Assembly (NCBI RefSeq): GCF_000233715.2
Contig: NC_021184.1
Coordinates: forward strand, 4,274,001 to 4,338,000
From: Desulfoscipio gibsoniae DSM 7213
Lineage (GTDB): Bacteria; Bacillota; Desulfotomaculia; Desulfotomaculales; Desulfallaceae
Direction of reading: 5' to 3'
Length of the DNA stretch: 64,000 bases
Position numbers and translations under genes: made by a program. Below are positions 25,378 to 33,319 of the stretch, piece after piece; the first letter of the stretch is position 1; every line of letters begins with the position of its first letter. Below the pieces are notes generated by a model. That model was given only the letters and a program-made list of their open reading frames with translations, ran no database searches and was not told the origin of the DNA.

Positions 25378-26280
25378 TTATTTAAGTGGCTTTTTACCTG
25401 TGCAATTAGTTCTTAAATAATCTATAAAATTATTAAAAGTTTTAGAAGACATTTTTTCTTCGTTATACAATAAATAAAAGTACCTGTGCAGATCTAAGTT
25501 CTTAATTTTAACTGTTTTAACTCTGTTTAATTCAAGGTCTTCAGCAATAGCATATTCGGATACAATAGAAACTCCAAGTCCTGCTTCAACTAGTTTTACT
25601 ATCGCTTCGTTGTTAGGCATTTCAGTAACGTTATCTAACTCAATACCGGCTTTGCGCAGCCTCTCTTCAACCACGTACCTTAGCCCGGAACCTTTTTCCC
25701 GCAAGAAAAAAGGCTGACTTTTTAAATCGGATGCCGATATTTCGCTTTTCTGACACCAGGGATGGTGCTTGGCTACTATAAGTTTCAATTCTTCTGAGAT
25801 AAAGGGCAGGTATTTTAAACTTGTCTTATGCACCAAAGCCCCTATAATACCCACATCAATCGAACCATCCACAAACTCGTCCAGAATTTTTTGGGCGTTG
25901 CTTATTTCAATTGTAAATTGTACCTTGGGGTATTTTTTTAAAAAACTTTTTAATACCTCTGGTAAAATATAAACTCCTACCGTTGATCCAGAACTTATAA
26001 CAATTTTTTCTTCAGACTGTAGTTTATCTTCATTTAAAGCTTCTTTAGCTTCGTCAGCCAGTTTCAGAATTTCATTGGCAAACTGCAGCAGCTTATTACC
26101 CGCCTCTGTCAGTTCAATATGTTTTCCTATGCGACGGAAAAGGACCACCCCGTAAAAATCTTCAATTAGCTTAATATTTTTAGAAATAGCCGGCTGCGTC
26201 ATAAACAATTCATCTGCCGCACGAGTGAAGCTTTTAAATTGAGCTACTTTACTGAATACCTTAAATCTTTCTATATTCAT
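25378..26280 (-). CDS. LysR-family regulator (CysL/CysB-like)
   Basis: 300 residues: N-terminal winged HTH (FSKVAQFKSFTRAADELFMTQPAISKNIK, two joined stretches) and a periplasmic-binding-like effector domain with VGIIGALVH and FFLREKGSGLR typical of the CysL/Cbl group. It sits upstream of the sulfotransferase operon on the same strand and divergent from the TauE gene cluster, so it is the obvious candidate regulator of both. Confidence 0.9.
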   Translation of the reverse strand: MNIERFKVFSKVAQFKSFTRAADELFMTQPAISKNIKLIEDFYGVVLFRRIGKHIELTEAGNKLLQFANEILKLADEAKEALNEDKLQSEEKIVISSGSTVGVYILPEVLKSFLKKYPKVQFTIEISNAQKILDEFVDGSIDVGIIGALVHKTSLKYLPFISEELKLIVAKHHPWCQKSEISASDLKSQPFFLREKGSGLRYVVEERLRKAGIELDNVTEMPNNEAIVKLVEAGLGVSIVSEYAIAEDLELNRVKTVKIKNLDLHRYFYLLYNEEKMSSKTFNNFIDYLRTNCTGKKPLK

Positions 26281-26565
26281 GCCACACCTCTTCTCATCCA
26301 GCTCTATAAAAATAACAAAAAAAAGCCAGCTACTTTAAGGCCATAATTCTTTTTCATATTTTGATACCAAATAATTATAACATACCTTCGACAATATTAG
26401 ACATTGCGAAAAAACTATATCTAACTTCAATTCAAATATTCAGATTTATAGATCATAGCTTTTAGGCATGCATATTATAGCATATAGTAATTTGATTAGA
26501 TAACTTAGAAATGTTAATTTAATAATTATAATAACTTAATTTTTTGAATTGGGGATGAACTGGGT

Positions 26566-26823
26566 ATGAAAGTTCAAACACGAAATAAATATGTATTCTG
26601 GTTATTGTTTTATTTACTAGCTAGTACAGTACTATATTACCTTGTTTTTTCCTATAATGAAAATATTTTACCCATTATTCAAAGTAAAAAAATTATCGCC
26701 CCGCTGCTAGCTATGTTTATAGTGTTAGCTGCATCAGAACTTTACGGTAATGTTGTGTCGATAATTTTTAAAAATACCTTGGAGAAAAAGCTTAATCTTA
26801 ACCGCTTAAAAAGAAAGGGATGA
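26566..26823 (+). CDS. small two-helix membrane protein
   Basis: 85 residues with two hydrophobic segments (about 10-30 and 44-68) and a basic C-terminus. It ends 4 bp before the TauE/SafE gene on the same strand and is presumably translated with it. No recognised family; possibly an accessory subunit of the exporter. Confidence 0.6.
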   Translation: MKVQTRNKYVFWLLFYLLASTVLYYLVFSYNENILPIIQSKKIIAPLLAMFIVLAASELYGNVVSIIFKNTLEKKLNLNRLKRKG

Positions 26824-26827
26824 TTAT

Positions 26828-27892
26828 ATGGAAATTGGAACGATAACGGAAACTGCTTACTTAATAACGCTAACTCCGGAAAATATTCTGGCATTAATCG
26901 GCATTGGGCTTTTGGGAGGCATATTAAGCGGATTCTTAGGTAGTGGCGGGGCTTTTATTATGACCCCGGCGATGATGAATCTTGGCATCCCGGGAATACT
27001 AGCTGTTGCTGCAAATATTACCCACAAGTTTGGCAAGGCTATTCAGGGTGCAAAAAAACATAATGAACTGGGAAACGTTGATAAAAAGCTGGGCATAGTT
27101 ATGTTTGTTGCTTTATTAACTGGTGTAAAATTAGCATTCCATGCTAATAGTGGTATCTTAAAACAACTTGGAGAAGCTTACTCTGATTTATATATAAATA
27201 CTATATTTGTTTTGATTTTAAGTTTTGTGACTGTTCTGATAATAATTGATATTATTAAAAGAAGAGGGTCCAGTGATAATTCAACAGCCAAAGTAATGAA
27301 TACAAAATGGTTGGAAAAATTAAATGTTCCTCCTGTTATATATTTCCCTGTAGCTAAAGTGCATGTGTCGCTTTGGGTAGTTTTACTTGTTGGTCTTACA
27401 ACCGGTTTCCTGGCTGGCACTGTAGGGGTAGGGGGATTCATCGGTGTCACGGCTATGATCTACATTCTTAGAATGACACCACAAGTAGCCGCGGGAACTG
27501 AGCTTTTTTTAGCCATCTTTTCAGGGGCCTATGGAGCCTATTTATATACAATTAATGGTTATCTTGATATTAGAATAGTACTTTTATTATATTTAGGATC
27601 GTTAATTGGTATATATATTGGGGCTATAGGTAATAAAATCGTGACTGGCCTGCAAATTCGCATTATTATGGCGATAACTGTTGGGATGGTTACACTTAGC
27701 AGGGCAGTTAGCTTACCCGGTAATTTAGTTAAAATTGAATATATATTTTTAAGTGAAAAGACAACGGAAATTCTTCATTTTATAAGTACCATTATTCTTT
27801 TTGGCAGTGGGATAATTAGTGTTTTAATGATAACCTATCTGGTGATAAATAATTTATACGGGAAAAAACCTGCCTTCAAGTTATTTAGATAA
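26828..27892 (+). CDS. TauE/SafE-family sulfite/sulfonate exporter
   Basis: 354 residues, about nine membrane segments, with the duplicated family core: GGILSGFLGSGGAFIMTPAM in the first half and GFLAGTVGVGGFIGVTAMIY in the second. Such proteins export sulfite, sulfoacetate or related anions. A long insertion between the halves distinguishes it from the short SafE forms. With the divergent LysR/sulfotransferase operon it forms a sulfur-compound cluster. Its last 12 bp overlap the end of the convergent gene at 27881. Confidence 0.85.
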   Translation: MEIGTITETAYLITLTPENILALIGIGLLGGILSGFLGSGGAFIMTPAMMNLGIPGILAVAANITHKFGKAIQGAKKHNELGNVDKKLGIVMFVALLTGVKLAFHANSGILKQLGEAYSDLYINTIFVLILSFVTVLIIIDIIKRRGSSDNSTAKVMNTKWLEKLNVPPVIYFPVAKVHVSLWVVLLVGLTTGFLAGTVGVGGFIGVTAMIYILRMTPQVAAGTELFLAIFSGAYGAYLYTINGYLDIRIVLLLYLGSLIGIYIGAIGNKIVTGLQIRIIMAITVGMVTLSRAVSLPGNLVKIEYIFLSEKTTEILHFISTIILFGSGIISVLMITYLVINNLYGKKPAFKLFR

Positions 27893-28198
27893 ATTTAACT
27901 CAACTGCAAAGATAATAGCCCAAAAACCTGCTGCCGGAATGAAAATCGTATCTACCAGTCCACCAAAAATTCCCCAGTGTGCCTTTGAAATAGCCAGAAA
28001 TACTTCGTTTAACTGCTTACCGGTTCCCCAACCAGGAAGACCGTTTAAAGCCGGTACGTTTCTAACAAAAATTTCGTGCATTAATCTATACCCCAGCCAG
28101 ATACGTATCAGGGATATGGTTAAGGCCACCTGGTCAACCTTTTTAGTGTAGACAAAAAGCCCGTAGGCAGTAAATCCTAACAGGACAGCTAAGTCCAT
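27881..28198 (-). CDS. small membrane protein, partner of the DoxD-like protein
   Basis: 105 residues with about three hydrophobic segments; RIWLGYRLMHEIFVRNVPALNG looks like a helix entering a membrane loop. It starts 2 bp behind the DoxD-like gene and is surely co-translated with it. Family not recognised; it may supply the second membrane subunit of a quinone-linked complex. Confidence 0.55.
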   Translation of the reverse strand: MDLAVLLGFTAYGLFVYTKKVDQVALTISLIRIWLGYRLMHEIFVRNVPALNGLPGWGTGKQLNEVFLAISKAHWGIFGGLVDTIFIPAAGFWAIIFAVELNLSK

Positions 28199-28200
28199 AC

Positions 28201-28872
28201 TTACATTTTAATTTTACCGGTTTCAATGACTGCTAATTCAAGTAAGAAATAGACCGCCAGAACAGCGCAGGCTGAAGCTATAATGTGACGGATACCGGGA
28301 GTGACAAAATTTAATGTAAGCACCGCTGTGAGGAGTTTGGTCTGGGTAGTTTTGACCGAGCTATACCTTTTCATTAACCAGGCATCAATTCCATAGTACA
28401 TTCCCGCATTGGTTCCCAGTATAAAGAGGTGTCCCAGTGAGAAAAAGGGTGGGATTCGGGAGTTACCCAGCATCATAATGAATAGATCCAGACTTAGTCC
28501 GACTAAAGCCATAGGTCTTGCAAATAAGCCAAAAATGAATGCTAAAGCCAAGATGACCTGTATAGCTACTGCAAAGTAACCCCAAAGGGCGGCGTGGGGA
28601 TACATGACATTTTGTAGGATCCAGCTAAAAAATTCCCAGGTGCCGGCATTAATTCCGGCATTCCCCTGCTCCATTAAATAACTACTGCCGGCATTGGGAC
28701 CAAACCAACCCGGGTGAGGCCCGAAGGTAAAGCTCCCTATTTTCCAGTTGTGTCCTATCGTAACTTCATACAACCAGAATAAGCCGAGAAAAATTCGTGT
28801 AAATGCAATCCAAGGTCCCACTGTAAAAGGTTGTGTTGTTGGATAAGAATGATGCCGAACAGGGCTAACCAA
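28201..28872 (-). CDS. DoxD/TQO small-subunit-like membrane protein
   Basis: 223 residues with four or five membrane segments and the DoxX/DoxD features FTRIFLGLFWLYEV, LGNSRIPPFF and GHLFILGTNAGMYYGID. DoxD is a subunit of archaeal thiosulfate:quinone oxidoreductase; bacterial homologues are membrane oxidoreductase subunits of uncertain substrate. The TTG at 28872 and the first 15 residues overlap, in another frame, a histidine-kinase remnant, so the true N-terminus may have been replaced at a junction near 28830. Confidence 0.65.
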   Translation of the reverse strand: MVSPVRHHSYPTTQPFTVGPWIAFTRIFLGLFWLYEVTIGHNWKIGSFTFGPHPGWFGPNAGSSYLMEQGNAGINAGTWEFFSWILQNVMYPHAALWGYFAVAIQVILALAFIFGLFARPMALVGLSLDLFIMMLGNSRIPPFFSLGHLFILGTNAGMYYGIDAWLMKRYSSVKTTQTKLLTAVLTLNFVTPGIRHIIASACAVLAVYFLLELAVIETGKIKM

Positions 28873-29025
28873 TGAAGACTCCTTGCCAAGCCAAATCGGC
28901 TGTGCTGTCGGTTTTTAAGCAGAATGCCAAAACCCATTAAGAAAAAAATCATCCCATAGACAAAGATAACAATACTTGTATTTGTTGCAAAGAATTCATT
29001 AAATGATGAAATAACAAGATACCTC
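28835..29025 (-). pseudogene. N-terminal fragment of a membrane sensor (PAS/histidine-kinase type)
   Basis: On the minus strand about 60 codons read FVYGMIFFLMGFGILLKNRQHSRFGLARSLHWLALFGI (given here as a continuous helix pair in two parts: the YGMIFFLMGF membrane helix and the SRFGLARSL linker). This is the start of a common Bacillota/delta-proteobacterial sensor N-terminus. It breaks off inside the start of the DoxD-like gene; the sensor remainder is gone. Confidence 0.55.
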
Positions 29026-29129
29026 TTTCAAACTAGGTAGATGAATTAATTTTACTACATTAAAATCGGCATTACAAAAAGATGTAACGGATAGTATATT
29101 ATCTTAGATTTCTATTCTAACCGATTCTC

Positions 29130-29230
29130 TGTTTTAAATGACCTTTAAAAAAATATCTCTTAGCAATTCAATCTACCTCCTCTATCGCAAAGCGATATCG
29201 GTCTTAATAATTATTATCATATACTTAAAG
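29130..29230 (-). repeat. duplicate of the padR promoter, operator and first codons
   Basis: Nearly identical to 19578-19660: the AT-rich promoter stretch, the palindrome TATCGC-AAA-GCGATA at 29183-29197, a GAGGAGG ribosome-binding site and the start TTG CTA AGA GAT ATT TTT, coding for MLRDIF as in PadR. After about nine codons the frame stops. Only the control region and the first codons of a second padR copy survive. Confidence 0.75.
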
Positions 29231-29232
29231 GC

Positions 29233-29508
29233 TTAGCAAACGATAGCTTTAACCCTTTCCTCATTACGTGCACCATAAGCCTGCCCAATAAGAATAGAAC
29301 TGCCTGCCCCTATGCCAATGACGAAAGATACGCCAAAAAAAATAGCGGAAAGAAGGCTGAAATTGCGGCTAACTCCGTTACACCCAGCCACCTTCCGACA
29401 ACAATGCTGCCAAACAACTGGCCCACTGACTGCAGCCCATTACTAAGAATTAACGGCAGGAGAAAAACAAGCATGAAGCGCCATACAGGCTGACTCTCAA
29501 AAATCTGG
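29233..29508 (-). pseudogene. MATE-family efflux pump fragment
   Basis: The minus strand reads in one frame VWRFMLVFLLPLILSNGLQ, then SVGQLFGSIVVGRWLGV and GIGAGSSILIGQAYGARNEE, the first two helices of a MATE drug/Na+ antiporter, and then stops. The other ten helices are absent. It lies directly upstream of the duplicated padR control region, perhaps marking a former padR-regulated efflux locus. Confidence 0.75.
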
Positions 29509-29524
29509 GGGCTGCTGTTTGGAA

Positions 29525-30685
29525 TTAACCGCTTCCATTACCTGGTTTTTCTCCTTTTAGAGGTTTATGGTAACCACGCTCTCCATATGGCTGCAGCTTC
29601 TCCAGCCACTTCTTTTCAAGCTTTTTCAGCTCATCCGCTTTATCAAAGTAGCCCTCTTTCTTTTCCTCCAAAACCTCAAGCACTTCAAATACAAAGGCAT
29701 CTTCACCAAATTGATTCCATTCCTCTTGAAGCTGTCTGCTTTTATGCACTCCCCCTCTTAACATACCTCGTTTTCCGTTCAGGGTTTTTAAATTTGGAGT
29801 TGAGGCCACAAAAACCTTCTGATTTATGGTATTTCTAATCTGGTAAACTCCGCCTTCAGTTTTCATTTCCTTGTACTGCTGCTTCAATTCTTTTCTGCGA
29901 TCCATGTCTCCTACCCCCATCCCGTTAGATTCACTTTTTAACCAATACCGACTGCCATCCGGCTTTCTATCTATGAACCCATAATCAACCAAATACCTTC
30001 TCAAAGTAACAAAATCATTATAGACAGCGCTTAGTATTTCGTTAACTTCCTTCTCGTTATAAATCTTTTGGACTTCGAATTTCTTGGCAACTTCCCTTAA
30101 AACAACTAATCTATTCTTTTCTTTCATTTTTAAAGTCTTCAGAGGGCCATCCGTACCTTCAGGGAAGTATTTTTTAAGTATTTTCTCCCTTTCCTCCTGC
30201 GTAAGGTTATAACGATCATCTAGCATCATTGCTGTTTGATGTGGAGGTAAATAGCCCGGAGAGCGGTTATTCTTACCCTTCAAGAGTTCCATGAGCACCA
30301 GATATACTTTTGCCTGGCGTTCTTTTTCCTTTAGTACAAAACGGTGATTTCGGATAGTGGAAGCACTGCCTATGTTCAGTTCCTTTTGAATTTCTTTATC
30401 GCTTTTACCCTGGTAAAAAAGCTGCAGTAGGCTTTTCTGATGGTCTGTCAGACCTGTAAGCCTTTTATCCAGCTGGATCAGGTAATCAAACACCGATGCA
30501 TGGTCCTTCTCAATATGAATACGGATATACCTTCCGGCTTCATAGAGAATCCCATCCTCGGAATAAATAATCCCTTTCTCTATTTTTCTACCACAGAGCA
30601 GGCAAATAAAATAATTCTCGTTTTCTACATACCCGTCTTTAAGTTCTTCCGTCGAAGCATTCCAGAATTGGTCCGAAATATTCAC
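29525..30685 (-). CDS. fusion regulator: zinc-ribbon-like N-terminus, LuxR-type HTH, DUF2087, GIY-YIG domain
   Basis: 386 residues from GTG 30685 (AAGGA upstream; longer in-frame starts up to 30754 exist). A CLLCGRK...H segment (about 30-60) could bind zinc. LTDHQKSLLQLFYQGKSDKEIQ is a LuxR-like HTH. LKKYFPEGTDGPLKTLKMKEK to VDYGFIDRKPDGSRYW (two stretches) is a DUF2087 domain. The C-terminal 120 residues hold GGVYQIRNTINQKVFVAST, a GIY-YIG nuclease start, with later RGM and E residues. The combination suggests a DNA-binding regulator whose GIY-YIG fold acts as nuclease or ligand domain. Function unknown. Confidence 0.7.
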   Translation of the reverse strand: MNISDQFWNASTEELKDGYVENENYFICLLCGRKIEKGIIYSEDGILYEAGRYIRIHIEKDHASVFDYLIQLDKRLTGLTDHQKSLLQLFYQGKSDKEIQKELNIGSASTIRNHRFVLKEKERQAKVYLVLMELLKGKNNRSPGYLPPHQTAMMLDDRYNLTQEEREKILKKYFPEGTDGPLKTLKMKEKNRLVVLREVAKKFEVQKIYNEKEVNEILSAVYNDFVTLRRYLVDYGFIDRKPDGSRYWLKSESNGMGVGDMDRRKELKQQYKEMKTEGGVYQIRNTINQKVFVASTPNLKTLNGKRGMLRGGVHKSRQLQEEWNQFGEDAFVFEVLEVLEEKKEGYFDKADELKKLEKKWLEKLQPYGERGYHKPLKGEKPGNGSG

Positions 30686-30848
30686 TATTAAACACATCCT
30701 TAAAATGATTGTTCTAGCTATAAACATTTTAATAATGTGTTTGCTTATTGTCAACTATATATAAAGATTCTTCATTAATTATCCTTCTCTACTCCAGGCG
30801 GAAGTCGTACTCAACTGGTTGGGTAACGGATGCTCAATTTCTCGCAGG

Positions 30849-31772
30849 TTATGGAGCACCTTTGCGGCATGTAATTTTATGTTTACTTGCCCACTTTCGC
30901 ACATAATTCAAAAAAGCAAGAACGGCGGGATATAAATGCATATCTTTAACCGAAACGATATGGCAATTTAACGCAATTGTAGAATTGCCATATTCAACCC
31001 GGTACAGGATTCCCGATTTAAGTTCTTGTTCCACTGCATGGTGCGGCAGGAAGGCAGTGCCCATCTGCTCTATAACAAGCTGCTTGATAGCCCCGGAATC
31101 GCTTACCTCCGCCCGGTTTTTAAAAGTTAGCCCTTCTTCCTCCAGGTATTGTTCCACTAAATCCCTGGCCGCGGAACCCTTTTCTCTCCAGAGTAACATT
31201 TCACCCTTTAGCTCGGCCGCCGTAATATTCGGTCGGACCAGAGGGTGCTGCGAAGAAATAACCAGCACCAACTCTTCTCGAAAAATAGATTCTATATGCA
31301 GCGCAGGGTTCATGATGCTTCCGGCTGTAAATCCCAGGTCCAGGTCTCCGCAGGTGACCATGCGCTCTATAGTGGAACTGTTGGCTAATAATAACGATAC
31401 CTCAATGTGGGGGTGCATTTGCTGAAAGCTTTTCATTATTTGTGGGATTAACAAGCATCCTATGGTAATACCCGCACCTATAAAGACCTGGCCTCGTTCC
31501 AGGTCTTTATATTCTGCCAATGTCCTTTCAGCCCGGTCCACCAAATGAAATATGCGGTCGGCGTAATCGAACAAGCTCCTACCGGCATCAGTAAGTTCCA
31601 CCTGACGGCCCCGCTGCACAAACAAGTCCATGTCCAGGCTTTTTTCTAACGCCGCCACCTGTCGTGATACGGCGGGCTGGCTGATGGCCAGTTCTTCCCC
31701 GGCCCGGGAATAATTAAGATGCCTGGCCACGGTGTAAAAGGTTTTTAGGTGGTATAGATTTAATTCGCCCAT
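30849..31772 (-). CDS. LysR-family regulator, CysB-like
   Basis: 307 residues: HTH FYTVARHLNYSRAGEELAIS with QPAVSRQVAALE, and an effector domain (GAGITIGCLLIP, LGFTAG). It is divergent from the J-domain gene. A 15-bp dyad lies 24-71 bp upstream. Distinct from the LysR at 25378 (different effector domain, higher GC), so not a recent duplicate. Confidence 0.9.
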   Translation of the reverse strand: MGELNLYHLKTFYTVARHLNYSRAGEELAISQPAVSRQVAALEKSLDMDLFVQRGRQVELTDAGRSLFDYADRIFHLVDRAERTLAEYKDLERGQVFIGAGITIGCLLIPQIMKSFQQMHPHIEVSLLLANSSTIERMVTCGDLDLGFTAGSIMNPALHIESIFREELVLVISSQHPLVRPNITAAELKGEMLLWREKGSAARDLVEQYLEEEGLTFKNRAEVSDSGAIKQLVIEQMGTAFLPHHAVEQELKSGILYRVEYGNSTIALNCHIVSVKDMHLYPAVLAFLNYVRKWASKHKITCRKGAP

Positions 31773-31795
31773 TGTCTACCCGGCCTCCGGTTTTC

Positions 31796-31843
31796 TATAA
31801 TTTAAATGCATACCACTTATATATATGTTGCATTTGAATTATA
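31796..31843. promoter_or_regulatory. imperfect 15-bp dyad, probable LysR operator
   Basis: TATAATTTAAATGCA pairs with TGCATTTGAATTATA (one mismatch) across 18 bp in the divergent promoter region of the LysR gene. Position and symmetry fit autoregulation. Confidence 0.5.
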
Positions 31844-31973
31844 GTATATACTGTGCTAACCTGTAAACAGTAATCTTAATAACCGGTTTTGTAACTAACA
31901 GCAGAATTATTTTAGGATGGTAGGCAACTAATGGACTGAGCGAAATTTCTAAAATTAGCGTGGTGATGTAACA

Positions 31974-32285
31974 ATGAGAAGGGCGGAATTAAGAAGAAAA
32001 GCAAGACTTATACTGTGTGTGTCCGACAAAGCAGGTATCGAAGAAATAAAACACGCCTACTGGAAGCTGGCAAAAAAGTTTCACCCCGACCTCAATGGCG
32101 GGGACCAGAGCTTAACCGATAAATTTAAGCAAATCACTGAGGCCTATGAAATATTGACGCAGGATAAAAACGACCACAGTTACATTATGGGTAAAAATGA
32201 AGTTTGGAACCCAGACAACCGGTCTTTTATGGACGATAAATCGTACTGGGAATGGTGGAAAAAAATGTACGGCGACCTTATATAA
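31974..32285 (+). CDS. J-domain (DnaJ-like) protein
   Basis: 103 residues; the J-domain occupies about 12-65 with the essential HPD in [14 protein letters not shown]. There is no zinc-finger or C-terminal substrate domain, so it is a short co-chaperone that can stimulate a DnaK-type ATPase. No DnaK gene is nearby. Confidence 0.88.
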   Translation: MRRAELRRKARLILCVSDKAGIEEIKHAYWKLAKKFHPDLNGGDQSLTDKFKQITEAYEILTQDKNDHSYIMGKNEVWNPDNRSFMDDKSYWEWWKKMYGDLI

Positions 32286-32594
32286 AGGGTGACAATTTTA
32301 TTAATCTGAAAAAAATTTAAATATTTAGTTGTAGGGGGCGCTCTGGTGGTATCGCTCCGCTGCTCTTATGAATGGTAGTTTTTTGGATATATGAGGTAAA
32401 AACAGCAAACATTGTCTTATAATATAAAGTAATTCTTGAACGCGAAACATATTACCTAAACGCATACTACCTATGCAAATAAATCATTTGTATTATGCTT
32501 ACCAATCATGCTATTTTAATTAACAAAATCAGAAAATGCCTTAATAAATTTTTACTTATCGGAGGTGAAACTCATACACGGTTAACTTGATTAA
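32286..32594. other. intergenic region, nothing recognised
   Basis: AT-rich spacer with no ORF or clear hairpin. A GGAGGTGAAACTC sequence at about 32561 looks like a ribosome-binding site, but the frame behind it stops after five codons. Confidence 0.4.
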
Positions 32595-32753
32595 TTGTTT
32601 GAATCCCGTAAAACTCTACAACTAAGCATACTCTTAGCTTTGAATTATTTAAGTATAATACTTGCGACAACTATTTTTGTCTTTATTACATTAAAATTTA
32701 ATCAGGCGGAAAAGAAAAATAAATTAGGTATGGAAAAGGTTAGAATAGCTTAA
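32595..32753 (+). CDS. possible 52-residue membrane peptide
   Basis: From TTG 32595 a single hydrophobic helix (LSILLALNYLSIILATTIFV) is followed by a lysine-rich tail and TAA. It lies 55 bp before the UxxC selenoprotein. The start is uncertain and there is no homologue I recognise. Confidence 0.35.
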   Translation: MFESRKTLQLSILLALNYLSIILATTIFVFITLKFNQAEKKNKLGMEKVRIA

Positions 32754-32807
32754 TAATGTTACTCATTTATCTCAAAGTTCCAATATAAACAAAGGAGGTT
32801 TGGTTTA

Positions 32808-33065
32808 ATGGTTAAAATGGTTGTTTTTCACAGCGGGAATCCAAATTGAAAAAGCTGCCAAATGGCTATAGGTATAGCCAAAAAAATGAAGGAAAAATTC
32901 GGTGACAAAATTGAACTAAACATTTATCAAAATGATTCAGAGGAGGCAAAGGGTTATACTCTGTTATCATCTACCAATGTGTTTGTAAATGATCAATTAA
33001 TTTCCAGGGAAATAGCTTTGGATAAAGAAAACATGTACGACTTCCTTAATAACATCATAAACTAG
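32808..33065 (+). CDS. glutaredoxin/thioredoxin-like selenoprotein with UxxC motif
   Basis: ATG behind AAAGGAGG gives MVKMVVFHSGNPNUKSCQMA with UGA at 32847-32849, and 71 further codons to TAG (85 residues in all). U-K-S-C stands exactly where thioredoxin-fold proteins have CxxC, after the first strand; the later TNVFVNDQLIS corresponds to the strand before the substrate groove. Directly after the UGA, GGCTATAGGTATAGCC can fold into a short stem, a plausible bacterial SECIS. It probably acts as a small thiol-disulfide or selenosulfide oxidoreductase. A terminator follows at 33100. Confidence 0.8.
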
Positions 33066-33099
33066 ATACCACAAGACAATAAATAGAATAAAATATTAA

Positions 33100-33127
33100 G
33101 GCCACTATTAATATGTGGCCCATGTTT
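33100..33127 (+). terminator. terminator of the UxxC selenoprotein gene
   Basis: GGCCAC and GTGGCC pair across a 9-nt AT-rich loop, followed by CATGTTTTTT. Confidence 0.7.
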
Positions 33128-33319
33128 TTTATTAACTTAATCCATGACCTAAGAGGTTGGGGTCTTACAGGCTATGCGAAGATAAACAGGCTCTAAAGGT
33201 CTGAGGTGTGAAGTCTGAAACCGCCCTTACGGGGGTGCACAAACTAAAAAGGGTATAGCAAACAGACCATCCATAGGATGATCTTTAAAAAGCGAGTAGT
33301 AACAACCTATGTATTTCCA

